Positions 27,982 through 36,183 of a DNA stretch of 64,000 bases are shown here, piece by piece (within the stretch, counting starts at the first letter, position 1; each line of letters starts with the position of its first letter). The stretch comes from Alteromonas sp. KUL42 (GTDB lineage Bacteria > Pseudomonadota > Gammaproteobacteria > Enterobacterales > Alteromonadaceae): positions 52,578-116,577 of the forward strand of contig NZ_BJKK01000014.1 of the NCBI RefSeq assembly GCF_006538325.1, written 5' to 3'. The notes below the pieces were generated by a model. The model ran no database searches. It saw nothing but the letters and a program-made list of their open reading frames with translations, and was not told the DNA's origin. Position numbers and translations under genes: made by a program.

Positions 27982-28010
27982 TTGCACTTATAGTAAGTGT
28001 TTGCTATTAC
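27982..28010 (+). promoter_or_regulatory. Sigma-70-like promoter reading toward nudC 3' end
   Basis: TTGCAC (27982-27987), a 17-base spacer and TATTAC (28005-28010) preceded by TGC, an extended -10. No plus-strand gene follows; the nearest downstream element is an intrinsic terminator about 56 bases away. Confidence 0.4.
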
Positions 28011-28016
28011 TATTCA

Positions 28017-28087
28017 CGTTAACTAAAAAGAAGCCCTACATGGGACCGTGCTAACTTCATTGAAACCCTGCTCCGGCAGGGTTTTTT
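28017..28087 (+). ncRNA. Candidate small RNA between hemE and nudC
   Basis: A predicted transcript of about 70 nt starts after the promoter at 27982-28010 and ends in a strong intrinsic terminator: CCCTGC (28066-28071), loop TCCG, GCAGGG (28076-28081), then six T (28082-28087). A small CCC/GGG hairpin (about 28034-28044) lies in the body. The T-run reads only in the plus direction, where no protein gene precedes it, so the terminator is unexplained unless an RNA is made here. No known RNA family was recognised. Alternatively the hairpin serves nudC on the other strand, though that strand has only three T after the stem. Confidence 0.35.
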
Positions 28088-28917
28088 ATTTGTCGCTGAT
28101 CAGAGACACCGTTTCAGCAATAAGCTGACCTGCAATTGAAACTTTCGGTGGAACGTTTGGCAATGCATGAGTATCAAACCATTGTGCATCGTCAATTTCG
28201 TTTTCTTGGCATCGGATATCACCACTGTCATATTCTGCAATAAAACCCACCATTAGTGAGTGAGGAAATGGCCAAGGTTGGCTGTTGAAATAACGCAGGT
28301 TTTTCACTTTCACCCCTACTTCTTCAAATACTTCCCGGTGAACTGCCTCTTCTAAACTCTCTCCACTTTCGACAAAACCTGCCAATGTAGAATACATGTT
28401 CGCTTCACGATGCCTGACGCCTCTGGCTAGCAGTAGTTTTTTCACGATTGTGAATCGACACAATAATACAAGGTGAAACGCGAGGATAACTGCGATGTTG
28501 ACAACGGTGGCAATGTACGGCCATTTCCCAGTCAACACGGTCAGTTTTCGCACCGCACTGACCGCAATACTGATGAGTTCGCAGAAAGTGAATGTATTGC
28601 CAAGCACGACCAATTACCGAAAACGCAATATCTTGCTCAGTAACCAACAGTTGTCTCAGTGATACGCGCTCCCAACCAGCTTCTTCGATGTGCTCTGAGC
28701 CTAAATCAACCACAAAAACAGGAGTACTGCGATGCGCGCTTTCATTCAACGGAGGCAGTTGATGAATATCATCGGTATAGGATGCAAGGAAAGGAAGGTC
28801 ATCAAAATAGGCAACGGGAATAGTTAAAGAGTTTTCCCTTATTACCAACTTCCCTCGACTAAACACAACCCACATGGCTTCACTGGCTTTAAGTTTGGCA
28901 CCTGTCTGCTTAATCAT
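28086..28917 (-). pseudogene. nudC: NAD(+) diphosphatase / NADH pyrophosphatase NudC, frameshifted
   Basis: Two overlapping frames together make one NudC. The N-terminal frame (from 28917) carries the substrate-entry region, a four-Cys zinc motif (YCGQCGAKT ... [10 protein letters not shown]) and [13 protein letters not shown]; the C-terminal frame carries the Nudix box ([22 protein letters not shown]) and [11 protein letters not shown], the NudC signature. The switch occurs in a run of six A (complement of 28437-28442): five A would join the halves as HNREKLLLARG. NudC removes NAD caps from RNA and hydrolyses NAD(H). Without the join, the N-terminal product lacks the catalytic Nudix box. Either a real mutation or a homopolymer error in the sequence. 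Neighbours rsd and hemE are as in E. coli. Confidence 0.8.
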
Positions 28918-29133
28918 CACGTTCTTATTACTCTTTTAGAATTACATCACGATAGCATATTTTCCGTATAGTCTTACAAAACAAATGAGGCAATTTGCGC
29001 GCAGATCGTTTTAACTATTAATGCGCAAAAGAAGTGATCAAGACCACCCTATTCTTTTTCGTGCAAAATTTGTGTCATAAGGGCACAGTGTTATACTTAT
29101 AATCTATTGTCGCAAATCAGGTAACGGATCACT

Positions 29134-29580
29134 ATGTTGCAACAGCTTGAGAGCGTAAAATCTAAATGGGGTGGAAAAAGCCATGTCATAGACAAATGGC
29201 TGCTTGAAAGGCAAGCATTGCTTATATCCTATTGTAAAATAGCAGGTATTAACGCACATCGAGACTGCCTACCTGATGCGGATGAAATTTCTGAATTTTG
29301 CGGCGCGTTGCTCGACTATTTGTCTGCTGGTCATTTTGAAATATTTGAAATATTGATAGAAGATGATGCTAGTGGGTTGACACTGAAAGATGAACTGTAC
29401 CCACGCCTTGCCGAAACAACGGATGCTGCACTGTCGTTCAATGATGCATTTGCAGATGCAATATCACCTGAACAAGCGGCAAAACTCGATAAAGCACTGG
29501 CAAATCTTGGAGAAATACTAGAAGAGCGCTTTGCACTAGAAGATGAATTAATTGCCCACGTTCACAAAAATAAATCGTGA
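29134..29580 (+). CDS. rsd: Anti-sigma-70 regulator Rsd (Rsd/AlgQ family)
   Basis: 148 residues, all helical. The opening MLQQLESVKSKWGG, IDKWLLERQALLISYCKIAGI and the segment FCGALLDYLSAGHFEIFE match Rsd/AlgQ proteins, which bind region 4 of sigma-70 and, in E. coli, stimulate SpoT. Its position opposite nudC matches the E. coli rsd-nudC-hemE neighbourhood. No other gene is in its unit; zur starts 52 bp later on the same strand and could be co-transcribed. Confidence 0.9.
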   Translation: MLQQLESVKSKWGGKSHVIDKWLLERQALLISYCKIAGINAHRDCLPDADEISEFCGALLDYLSAGHFEIFEILIEDDASGLTLKDELYPRLAETTDAALSFNDAFADAISPEQAAKLDKALANLGEILEERFALEDELIAHVHKNKS

Positions 29581-29632
29581 ACAATCAATGGGCATCTTAT
29601 AATAATGAAAGTCGACATATCGGTTTCTATAA

Positions 29633-30106
29633 ATGAACAAAACCACACTTATTCATAAAGCTCGCGCATATTGTGAGCAACGCGGGGCGCGTTTTACACC
29701 ATTAAGAGAAAAAGTATATGAAATTCTCGTGGAAAAGCATGGACCAATGGGAGCCTATGAGCTACTTGATTCGCTAAAAGAAACCGAGTCGAGCGCCAAA
29801 CCTGCTACGGTTTATCGCGCTCTCGACTTTCTCCTCGACTTTGGACTTATCCACAGACTTGAATCAACAAACGCGTTTGTGGCGTGCTATCACTTTGGAT
29901 GTAACCACCCAGTACAGTTTTTAATTTGCGACAGCTGCGGTGATGTTGCTGAAATTCAGTCAGAAGGCCTTCAAGAAACATTAGAAAAGCAGGCGCAGCA
30001 GCATGGATTTCGCGTATCTAAACAAACGATAGAAGCGCACGGACACTGTGCCGAATGCCAACAAACGGAAGATCCCTCTCTTAAGGAGAATGTACATGAA
30101 TGCTGA
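29633..30106 (+). CDS. zur: Zinc uptake regulator Zur (Fur family)
   Basis: 157 residues. A winged-helix DNA-binding domain (about 1-85; KPATVYRALDFLLDFGLIHRLES) is followed by a metal-binding dimerisation domain with CDSCGD and HGHCAECQ, giving the two Cys-x-x-Cys pairs of the structural zinc site. The LDFLLDFGLIHRLESTNAFVAC style is that of Zur rather than Fur or PerR. Zur represses zinc import genes when zinc is sufficient. Its last 11 bases overlap cheX, so the two are translationally coupled. Confidence 0.9.
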   Translation: MNKTTLIHKARAYCEQRGARFTPLREKVYEILVEKHGPMGAYELLDSLKETESSAKPATVYRALDFLLDFGLIHRLESTNAFVACYHFGCNHPVQFLICDSCGDVAEIQSEGLQETLEKQAQQHGFRVSKQTIEAHGHCAECQQTEDPSLKENVHEC

Positions 30107-30560
30107 TTTTGTGAACCCGTTTATTGCAGGTTTGCTAAACGTTATGGAAACCATGGCGCAAACAAAGCTGACTCCAGGTAAGCCCAAGCGAAAGCAAAGT
30201 GATTTTGCAAAAGGCGATGTATCTGGACTTATTGGTATGGTAGGTCCCAATGTACGTGGGTCTATGTCTATTACGTTTGATGAATCACTGGCCCTCACCA
30301 TTATGGAAAGAATGGTGGGTGAAAGGCCGGCCAAGTTAGATGCAGAAGTTGGTGATATGGTTGGTGAAGTCACCAATATGATTTGTGGCAATGCCAAACG
30401 CGACCTCGCTGAACGCGGTTACGAGTTTGGTATGGCTACGCCTATTGTTGTTTCTGGGAAACAACACACTATAAGTCATCAAGTCGATGGCGCTAAGATA
30501 ATTCTTCCATTTATGTGTGATGAAGGCTTAGCGCACTTGGAAATCTGCTTTGACAAATAA
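30096..30560 (+). CDS. cheX: Chemotaxis phosphatase-like protein CheX
   Basis: 154 residues of the CheC/CheX/FliY family. The active-site pattern Glu-x-x-Asn appears as [15 protein letters not shown], preceded by AEVGDMV. CheX removes phosphate from CheY-P, or in some bacteria serves other response regulators. The start is the ATG at 30096, with AAGGAG ten bases upstream; the longer frame from 30048 lies inside zur and has no support. It overlaps zur by 11 bases and yjbQ by 11 bases. Confidence 0.88.
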   Translation: MNADFVNPFIAGLLNVMETMAQTKLTPGKPKRKQSDFAKGDVSGLIGMVGPNVRGSMSITFDESLALTIMERMVGERPAKLDAEVGDMVGEVTNMICGNAKRDLAERGYEFGMATPIVVSGKQHTISHQVDGAKIILPFMCDEGLAHLEICFDK

Positions 30561-30987
30561 TTACTGGCAGTCTGAAAAAATTACACTTAATAGCTATCCG
30601 CGTGGGTTTCATCTCATCACCGACCACATTCTGGCCGCACTTCCTTCCATTCGAGATGTTGAGGTGGGCCTTCTTCATTTGTGGCTTCAACATACCAGCG
30701 CCAGTCTAACGATAAACGAAAATGCAGATCCCACTGTAAGACAAGATATGGAAGCGTTTATCAATTACTCTGTAAATGAAGACCTCTCTTTTTACCAGCA
30801 TACGTATGAAGGTAAAGATGATATGCCAGCCCACATAAAATCGAGTATACTAGGTTGCCAGTTGACGATACCCGTTCAGCAGGGCAGGCTTGCGCTCGGC
30901 ACATGGCAAGGTATTATGCTCGGCGAACACCGGGATCACGGTGGAAAAAGAACAATTGTTGCCACATTACAAGGGATGACAGTTTAA
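30550..30987 (+). CDS. yjbQ: YjbQ family protein (secondary thiamine-phosphate synthase-like, UPF0047)
   Basis: 145 residues. The family marks are [21 protein letters not shown] with the conserved His-Thr-Ser-Ala, [30 protein letters not shown] and the terminal strand. The conserved Asp and His residues resemble a metal site; YjbQ complements a thiamine-phosphate synthase defect in E. coli when overproduced, but its true role is unclear. The start is TTG at 30550, inside the last codons of cheX; no in-frame ATG precedes the conserved core. Confidence 0.9.
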   Translation: MTNNYWQSEKITLNSYPRGFHLITDHILAALPSIRDVEVGLLHLWLQHTSASLTINENADPTVRQDMEAFINYSVNEDLSFYQHTYEGKDDMPAHIKSSILGCQLTIPVQQGRLALGTWQGIMLGEHRDHGGKRTIVATLQGMTV

Positions 30988-31089
30988 CCCATATTATAAA
31001 ATGGCACAGCTTGTGCTAGCTATTTAGCTAACTACAACACTAAAATTATCAAACACAGATAATCACTCAACGTTAAACAGGATGTGACT

Positions 31090-32283
31090 ATGAAAAAACA
31101 TTTTAAAATGGCAGCAGTTTCGCTTGCTGTGATCGCTTCGGCTAACGCATTTGCTCAAGACAGTTCTGAGCCATCTTATAGACATTGGGGTGGTATCTCA
31201 GGTGTTTACTACAACACTGACCCAGATCGCCCTATGCCGGTCAACGACACCTATGATAATGGCAGAGGCATCGCGTTTGAATACGGCTTCCGTTTTACCC
31301 AAAGCTGGGCTGCTCGTGTAGAATTTACATCATTGTCTTTGGACTACGCTTCATCGGGCGATGACGAGACGGGTGAAATGGTAGGTGTCGATGCACTTTA
31401 TTTTCTACCAAATGACTCGTTATATATTTTCGGTGGTGTAAAACGCCAAGCAGTTGGTGACTCAACTACGCTTGGTAATCTAGGTCTTGGTAAGCATTGG
31501 AACCTTTCTGAAAAAGTTAAATTGATTACTGAAGTAGCTGCTTATCAAGATTTCGGTGAAGATTACGATGATTACAGCTTTAAAGTAGGCCTTGCTATTC
31601 CATTTGGTAAGAGTACACCTTCTGCACCAAGAGACAGTGACAACGATGGTGTAGTTGATGGTAAGGATCAGTGCCCAATGACACCTGCTGGTTTACGTGT
31701 TGATGCAACGGGTTGTTCTATTGACGACGATAAGGACGGCGTTCTTAACACTGTTGACCAATGCCCTAACACTCCAGTAGGCACGAAAGTTGACGCCAAA
31801 GGTTGTGCATTGAAAGATGCCGATAACGATGGCGTTGCTGATAGCAAAGACATGTGCCCAGACACACCAGCTGGTGTGAAGGTAGACGCTAAGGGTTGTA
31901 CTGTATTTGATGAAGAAACAGTAGAAATTACATTACGCGTTCTATTCGACAACGAAAGTGCTGTCGTTAAAATGCCTAAAGACCCAGAAATCTCTGAGTT
32001 TGCTGAGTTCATGAAGCAGTATCCTTCAACAACTGCGTTGATTGAAGGTCACACTTCAGCGCCAGGTACAGAAGCGTATAACATGGACCTTTCAAAACGT
32101 CGTGCAACTAACTTCAAGAAAGTTATGGTGGACATGTATGGTATTGAAAGCAACCGTCTAGACACAGTTGGTTACGGTGAAACTCGTCTACTTGACTCAG
32201 CAAACAATGCTGAAGCTCACCGTGTTAACCGTCGCATATCAGTGACAGTAAAAGAGACAGTAAAAGTAGCTGAAGAAAAGTAA
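31090..32283 (+). CDS. OmpA-family outer membrane protein with thrombospondin type-3 repeats
   Basis: 397 residues: signal peptide (1-22, cleavage after AFA), an eight-stranded beta-barrel (about 25-175), three calcium-binding thrombospondin type-3 repeats (DSDNDGVVDGKDQCP, DDDKDGVLNTVDQCP, DADNDGVADSKDMCP; about 182-275) and a C-terminal OmpA peptidoglycan-binding domain (about 285-390; LIEGHTSAPGTEAYNMDLSKRRA). It links outer membrane and murein. The ATG at 31090 is chosen since AGGA lies seven bases upstream; the in-frame GTG at 31084 is too close to it. Ends in its own terminator. Confidence 0.93.
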   Translation: MKKHFKMAAVSLAVIASANAFAQDSSEPSYRHWGGISGVYYNTDPDRPMPVNDTYDNGRGIAFEYGFRFTQSWAARVEFTSLSLDYASSGDDETGEMVGVDALYFLPNDSLYIFGGVKRQAVGDSTTLGNLGLGKHWNLSEKVKLITEVAAYQDFGEDYDDYSFKVGLAIPFGKSTPSAPRDSDNDGVVDGKDQCPMTPAGLRVDATGCSIDDDKDGVLNTVDQCPNTPVGTKVDAKGCALKDADNDGVADSKDMCPDTPAGVKVDAKGCTVFDEETVEITLRVLFDNESAVVKMPKDPEISEFAEFMKQYPSTTALIEGHTSAPGTEAYNMDLSKRRATNFKKVMVDMYGIESNRLDTVGYGETRLLDSANNAEAHRVNRRISVTVKETVKVAEEK

Positions 32284-32304
32284 TTCAGTTGATTTGACGA
32301 GAAA

Positions 32305-32328
32305 GGCGCCCTAGTGGCGCCGTTTTTT
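32305..32328 (+). terminator. Rho-independent terminator of the OmpA-family gene
   Basis: GGCGCC (32305-32310), 5-base loop, GGCGCC (32316-32321), then G and six T. Followed within two bases by a palindromic repeat. Confidence 0.88.
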
Positions 32329-32330
32329 AT

Positions 32331-32397
32331 TAGAGCATGTTGACCTTTGCGGTTTATTTTTGCCGCAAAGTGTCCCTAAAAAGATCAATATGCTCTA
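32331..32397. repeat. TAGAGC palindromic element, copy B
   Basis: 67 bp with terminal inverted repeats (TAGAGCATGTTGA left, TCAATATGCTCTA right) and an internal stem TTTGCGGT / TGCCGCAAA around a T-rich loop. The right end supplies the dnaB stop codon (TAG = complement of 32395-32397). It lies between the ompA terminator and dnaB, so it sits at the convergence of two transcripts. Confidence 0.75.
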
Positions 32398-33780
32398 GTA
32401 TTCGTCAGCGATTGCTGGACCCGCATAGTTATCAAAGCGGGAAAACTGACCTTGGAAGGTTAAGCGGCAGGTACCGATTGGACCATTACGTTGCTTACCG
32501 ATAATGATTTCAGCAATACCCTTATCTTCACTGTTTTCGTGATATACCTCATCGCGATAAATAAACATAATAAGGTCGGCATCCTGCTCGATAGAGCCCG
32601 ATTCACGAAGATCAGAGTTAACCGGCCGCTTATCTGCCCGTTGCTCTAGCGTACGGTTAAGCTGAGAAAGAGCAACAACCGGAACTTCTAACTCTTTCGC
32701 CAACGCCTTTAACGAGCGTGAGATTTCAGCAATTTCAAGCGTACGATTATCACTTAACGACGGCACTCGCATTAGCTGAAGGTAATCCACCATAATAAGG
32801 CTAATTCCTCCACGCTCTCGAGCGAGCTTTCTCGCGCGGCTTCGTACATCCATGGGTGTAAGACCTGATGAATCATCCACAAACAAGCTATCTTTGTCTT
32901 TAAGCATCGCCATGGTATTAGATATTCTCGCCCAATCCTCATCGTCTAGTTGAGCTGTTCTAATCTTTGTCTGATCGACACGGCTTAACGATGCCAACAT
33001 ACGCATCATAATTTGCTCTGAAGGCATCTCTAAGCTGAATACAAGTACCGGCTTATCTTCTGCCATCATTGCATTCTCGACCAAGTTCATTGCAAACGTG
33101 GTTTTTCCCATTGAAGGACGCGCCGCCACAATGATCAAATCTGATGGTTGCAAGCCACTGGTTTTTTTATCTAGGTCTGTAAAACCAGTAGTAACCCCTG
33201 TTACTTCTTTATTGGTTTTTACTAACTCTTCAAGTCTGTCTATGGTTTTTCCCAAGACAGACTCAACATTTCGCGGCCCTTCATTTTCGCCAGTTCTTCG
33301 CTCAGCAATTTCAAAAACTTTACTTTCAGCTAAATCCAGAATATCTGCGCTGTCTCTGCCCTCGGGGTTATAACCGATCTCTGCAATTTCATGCGCAACA
33401 CCGATAAGTTCACGGGTAATGGCCCGTTCACTAATAATTTGAGAATACGAGGCTACGTTGGCAGAACTGGGTGTATTTTTGGCTAATTCACCAAGATAGG
33501 CAAACCCTCCTGCATCGTCTAACTCATCATGCTTCTCCAGTTCTTCTGAAACCGTGATGAGATCAATAGGAAGACTGCGGTTGAGTAAGCGGGTGATTGC
33601 TCGGAAAATAATTTGGTGTGAACGATTGTAAAAGTCGTTATCGGTGACTAACTCTGCGACTTTATCCCAACTTTCAGGATCAATAAGCATGCTACCTAAA
33701 ACAGACTGCTCCGCCTCGATACTGTGAGGTGGAACCTTCAATTTTTCTACATTCTTATCGCCTTGAGGAGCAGATGCCAC
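32395..33780 (-). CDS. dnaB: Replicative DNA helicase DnaB
   Basis: About 461 residues. The N-terminal domain opens with LKVPPHSIEAEQSVLGSML; the RecA-like helicase domain has Walker A ARPSMGKT, Walker B LIMVDYLQLM and SQLNRTLEQRADKRP, and ends with the arginine-finger region IIGKQRNGPIGTC. Unwinds DNA at the fork, driving replication. The start is set at GTG (33780), 14 residues before LKVPPHS; a TTG at 33804 would add eight residues with no ribosome site. Its TAG stop is inside a palindromic repeat. Confidence 0.95.
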   Translation of the reverse strand: MASAPQGDKNVEKLKVPPHSIEAEQSVLGSMLIDPESWDKVAELVTDNDFYNRSHQIIFRAITRLLNRSLPIDLITVSEELEKHDELDDAGGFAYLGELAKNTPSSANVASYSQIISERAITRELIGVAHEIAEIGYNPEGRDSADILDLAESKVFEIAERRTGENEGPRNVESVLGKTIDRLEELVKTNKEVTGVTTGFTDLDKKTSGLQPSDLIIVAARPSMGKTTFAMNLVENAMMAEDKPVLVFSLEMPSEQIMMRMLASLSRVDQTKIRTAQLDDEDWARISNTMAMLKDKDSLFVDDSSGLTPMDVRSRARKLARERGGISLIMVDYLQLMRVPSLSDNRTLEIAEISRSLKALAKELEVPVVALSQLNRTLEQRADKRPVNSDLRESGSIEQDADLIMFIYRDEVYHENSEDKGIAEIIIGKQRNGPIGTCRLTFQGQFSRFDNYAGPAIADEY

Positions 33781-33967
33781 GTAACAACCTATATTCTTGA
33801 GCAAAAACCAGTGGGATATTATGCGCTTTTAACGCGTTCTGCTCAACAAACGAAGGAAAGGAATTGGCTTAAATATTTAAATTGGATAGGTAAAAATTAG
33901 CGCATTCAACATAGAGCGTATGTTGGCTTTTTATACCCTAAAAACAAAAATACTGATTCAAAAACAG

Positions 33968-34450
33968 TTATAACGTTTTCTCTAATTTGAAAAATGTGCC
34001 ATCAACAAGTGTATAAGCGTGAGTATTTTCCTGAAATAACATTAATGACCCCAATGAAAATTCACCATCCTCACAAGTGAGAGTGACTTGTGTGACACGT
34101 TCATTAGAAAAACCGAGCTCTTGTATAGAAACCTTATAGCTTGATTGAAAATCATCTACTTTAAGCTTCTCAGACTTATAAACGGGCGATTGACACACGT
34201 GTTGGTCTAATTTTGCTGATTGAGGCGTATAGGTAACAGAACTCCCTAAGAAGTGCGCGGCTTGTTCTTTTGAATGGGCTGAAATGCCTGGTTGGTAAGC
34301 TTTGGTAACTACCCAAGTTCCTTCATAGAAAGCCGGCTCTTGTACTGCGCAACCTAACGCCAAGACCGACACGCTCAGAGCTCCTAAAACCAAGCCGTGT
34401 AATCGCCAAAACCGTTTGGCGTGCCCTACTAAACTCAATGTGCTCTCCAC
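33968..34450 (-). CDS. Hypothetical lipoprotein
   Basis: About 160 residues, family not recognised. A lipobox LALGC ends the signal region, so it is predicted to be lipid-anchored. The mature part has two further cysteines (DQHVCQSP and LTCEDGEF) that may pair, and reads as a small beta-rich domain. The GTG at 34450 is chosen as start since AAGGGA lies nine bases before it; a second GTG at 34474 has no such site. Orphan gene between dnaB and the sigma/anti-sigma/DUF4097 operon, all on the minus strand. Confidence 0.6.
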   Translation of the reverse strand: MESTLSLVGHAKRFWRLHGLVLGALSVSVLALGCAVQEPAFYEGTWVVTKAYQPGISAHSKEQAAHFLGSSVTYTPQSAKLDQHVCQSPVYKSEKLKVDDFQSSYKVSIQELGFSNERVTQVTLTCEDGEFSLGSLMLFQENTHAYTLVDGTFFKLEKTL

Positions 34451-34568
34451 TGTCTGTGATCCCTTTCTACACACTTACTTAAGCGAACCGAAAAAATGAC
34501 AATGATTCAGAGTAGTAGAATAAAGAAATGTTGCTTCTTGCGCGTTCAAACGCCCCATTTTAACGACT

Positions 34569-34605
34569 AAAAAGCAACAAGCTGCCGATGACGGCAGCTT
34601 GTTGC
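34569..34605 (-). terminator. Strong terminator of the ECF sigma / DUF4097 operon
   Basis: A perfect 14-bp stem GCAACAAGCTGCCG / CGGCAGCTTGTTGC with a 4-base loop, followed on the minus strand by TTTTT. It lies 70 bases past the DUF4097 stop. Confidence 0.88.
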
Positions 34606-34675
34606 GCGTTGATTAATTAATATGGACTAAAATCTTTTTTTCAACCTATCTCGACGATTAAATATCCATATCAAC

Positions 34676-35662
34676 TTACTTTTCCTCTATAACAATTCGT
34701 CCATGTACTGTTGATATATCTACATTTGCAGCGCCACCATTATTAATAAATTGCAAGCTACTGCTTGGTCCATACTTAGCTTTTTTCACGCTATCATCAC
34801 TGATTTTGTTGATGATATCGCCTCCAGCATGAGCTTCAATATCAAATTGCGCAGACACGCCTTTTTGAAAGACTAGCTCTATAGTGCCACCAACGGAATT
34901 GGCCTTCACACTACCGTTTTTGTTCACTGTCATGTTGGCCAACGTGCGGCCATTCACTGTGTTAATCTGAAGAGCATCAATTTTTTGTAGCTTAAGTTCA
35001 ATGCGCCCATTAACCGTTTCAACCTGAACTTCGGGGCTATTGGACTCTACACTTACCTTACCGTTAACCGTTGCAACAGAAATCTCTTCACGCCCAGTAT
35101 GCTTAACATGAATATCACCATTGACGGCTTCTGCCTCTAAATGACCGTTTACGTCAATCAACTCAATGTCACCATTAACTGACTCTACTTCCACTTTGGT
35201 GCCGACGTTTTTAACCGAGACACCACCATTTACCACTTCAATATCAACAGCTTTGGTTATACCCTCTACATTTACATCAGCATTGACTGCGGTGTAATGA
35301 AGGTCACTGCTTGCTGGTACATAAATAGTTAAATCGTCACCGTCTTTGCTCTTCTTAAACCAATTTCTGTCATGACGCTCCACTTCAACGTGGATGACAA
35401 CTACATCACCGCGCTTTTCAAACACAAACTCTTCGGTATCATCACCGAGCTCACCGGTTACTCGCACTTGCGGTTTATCCCATACGCGAATATCTGCTTT
35501 ACCGTTTACATGCTCTATGTCCAGTTTGGGCGAAGTTGATGTATCTAGTGTGCTATCAACTTGTTCACCCGCCAATGCGCTTAAAGAAAAAGTAAGTAAA
35601 AGTGCTGCACCGACGCTTTTGGTTACATGCTGAGAGAACATTGTGATCTTATTACCTGTCAT
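34676..35662 (-). CDS. DUF4097 family exported protein
   Basis: 328 residues with a signal peptide (about 1-32, ending SALAG) and a long right-handed beta structure built of short repeats such as DVNVEGITKAVDIEVVNG, GVSVKNVGTKVEVESVNG and GDIELIDVNGHLEAEAVNG, the pattern of DUF4097 proteins. These are often encoded next to ECF sigma factors and anti-sigma factors and are thought to act in the envelope; the molecular role is not known. The ATG at 35662 has AAGGG ten bases upstream. The gene follows the anti-sigma gene by 13 bp. Confidence 0.87.
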   Translation of the reverse strand: MTGNKITMFSQHVTKSVGAALLLTFSLSALAGEQVDSTLDTSTSPKLDIEHVNGKADIRVWDKPQVRVTGELGDDTEEFVFEKRGDVVVIHVEVERHDRNWFKKSKDGDDLTIYVPASSDLHYTAVNADVNVEGITKAVDIEVVNGGVSVKNVGTKVEVESVNGDIELIDVNGHLEAEAVNGDIHVKHTGREEISVATVNGKVSVESNSPEVQVETVNGRIELKLQKIDALQINTVNGRTLANMTVNKNGSVKANSVGGTIELVFQKGVSAQFDIEAHAGGDIINKISDDSVKKAKYGPSSSLQFINNGGAANVDISTVHGRIVIEEK

Positions 35663-35675
35663 AGTTATACCCTTA

Positions 35676-36183
35676 TTAAATTTGCTGCCACTTTGGCGCG
35701 TGCACTCGCTCAATTAAGGCAATTTGCTGTTGATATACATGATGTAGCATTTTGATTAACGCTGAATTATCTGGATCTTCTTGCAATGCAGCTTTAATTG
35801 CATCTGCGGCGTCGTCTAACTCTTTTAATTGTTGCTGCCAGTCTTCTGTCAAAGCGGGTGTGCTTTGATAACTGGCAAGCAAACTACTTACTTGTTGTTG
35901 CTGCTGAGAACTCATGGCATCGATTAGCGCATAGCTATCATTCATTGATTGGTCAGCTCTATAGGCGAACGGCGCAGTTAGCCACAATACAGTGACTAAG
36001 CAGACACTTGCCGCAATAGCAAACCATTGTCGGTTACTCACACCGGCTACCTGTGTACTCGTTGATACCTCTCTTTGCGCTTCGATGCCAAGCTCTACGC
36101 CTCGCCACAAGTCGCGCTCAGGTTTTTTTTACTTTACTTAAATTAGCGATATGCTGAGATAGCTTGTCATCAAAATCACTCAT
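35676..36183 (-). pseudogene. Anti-sigma factor-like protein, frameshifted in an A8 run
   Basis: The ATG at 36183 overlaps the end of the sigma gene and opens MSDFDDKLSQHIANLSK; after a run of eight A (complement of 36123-36130) this frame ends in TGA. In the +1 frame, the reading continues KPERDLWRGVELGIE and on to a membrane segment (FAIAASVCLVTVLWL) and a helical periplasmic tail. PERDLW is typical of the small anti-sigma factors beside ECF sigma genes in this order of bacteria. Seven A would restore one frame of about 168 residues. A shorter product could start from TTG at 36110. Either an assembly error, a mutation, or slippage-regulated expression. Confidence 0.7.

Noticed and set aside
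28430..28445. Programmed frameshift in nudC (and rplI)
   Set aside because: The shift needed is +1 (or -2); the classic A-AAA-AAC -1 site is not in the incoming frame, and six A are short for transcriptional slippage. Mutation or sequence error explains it better.
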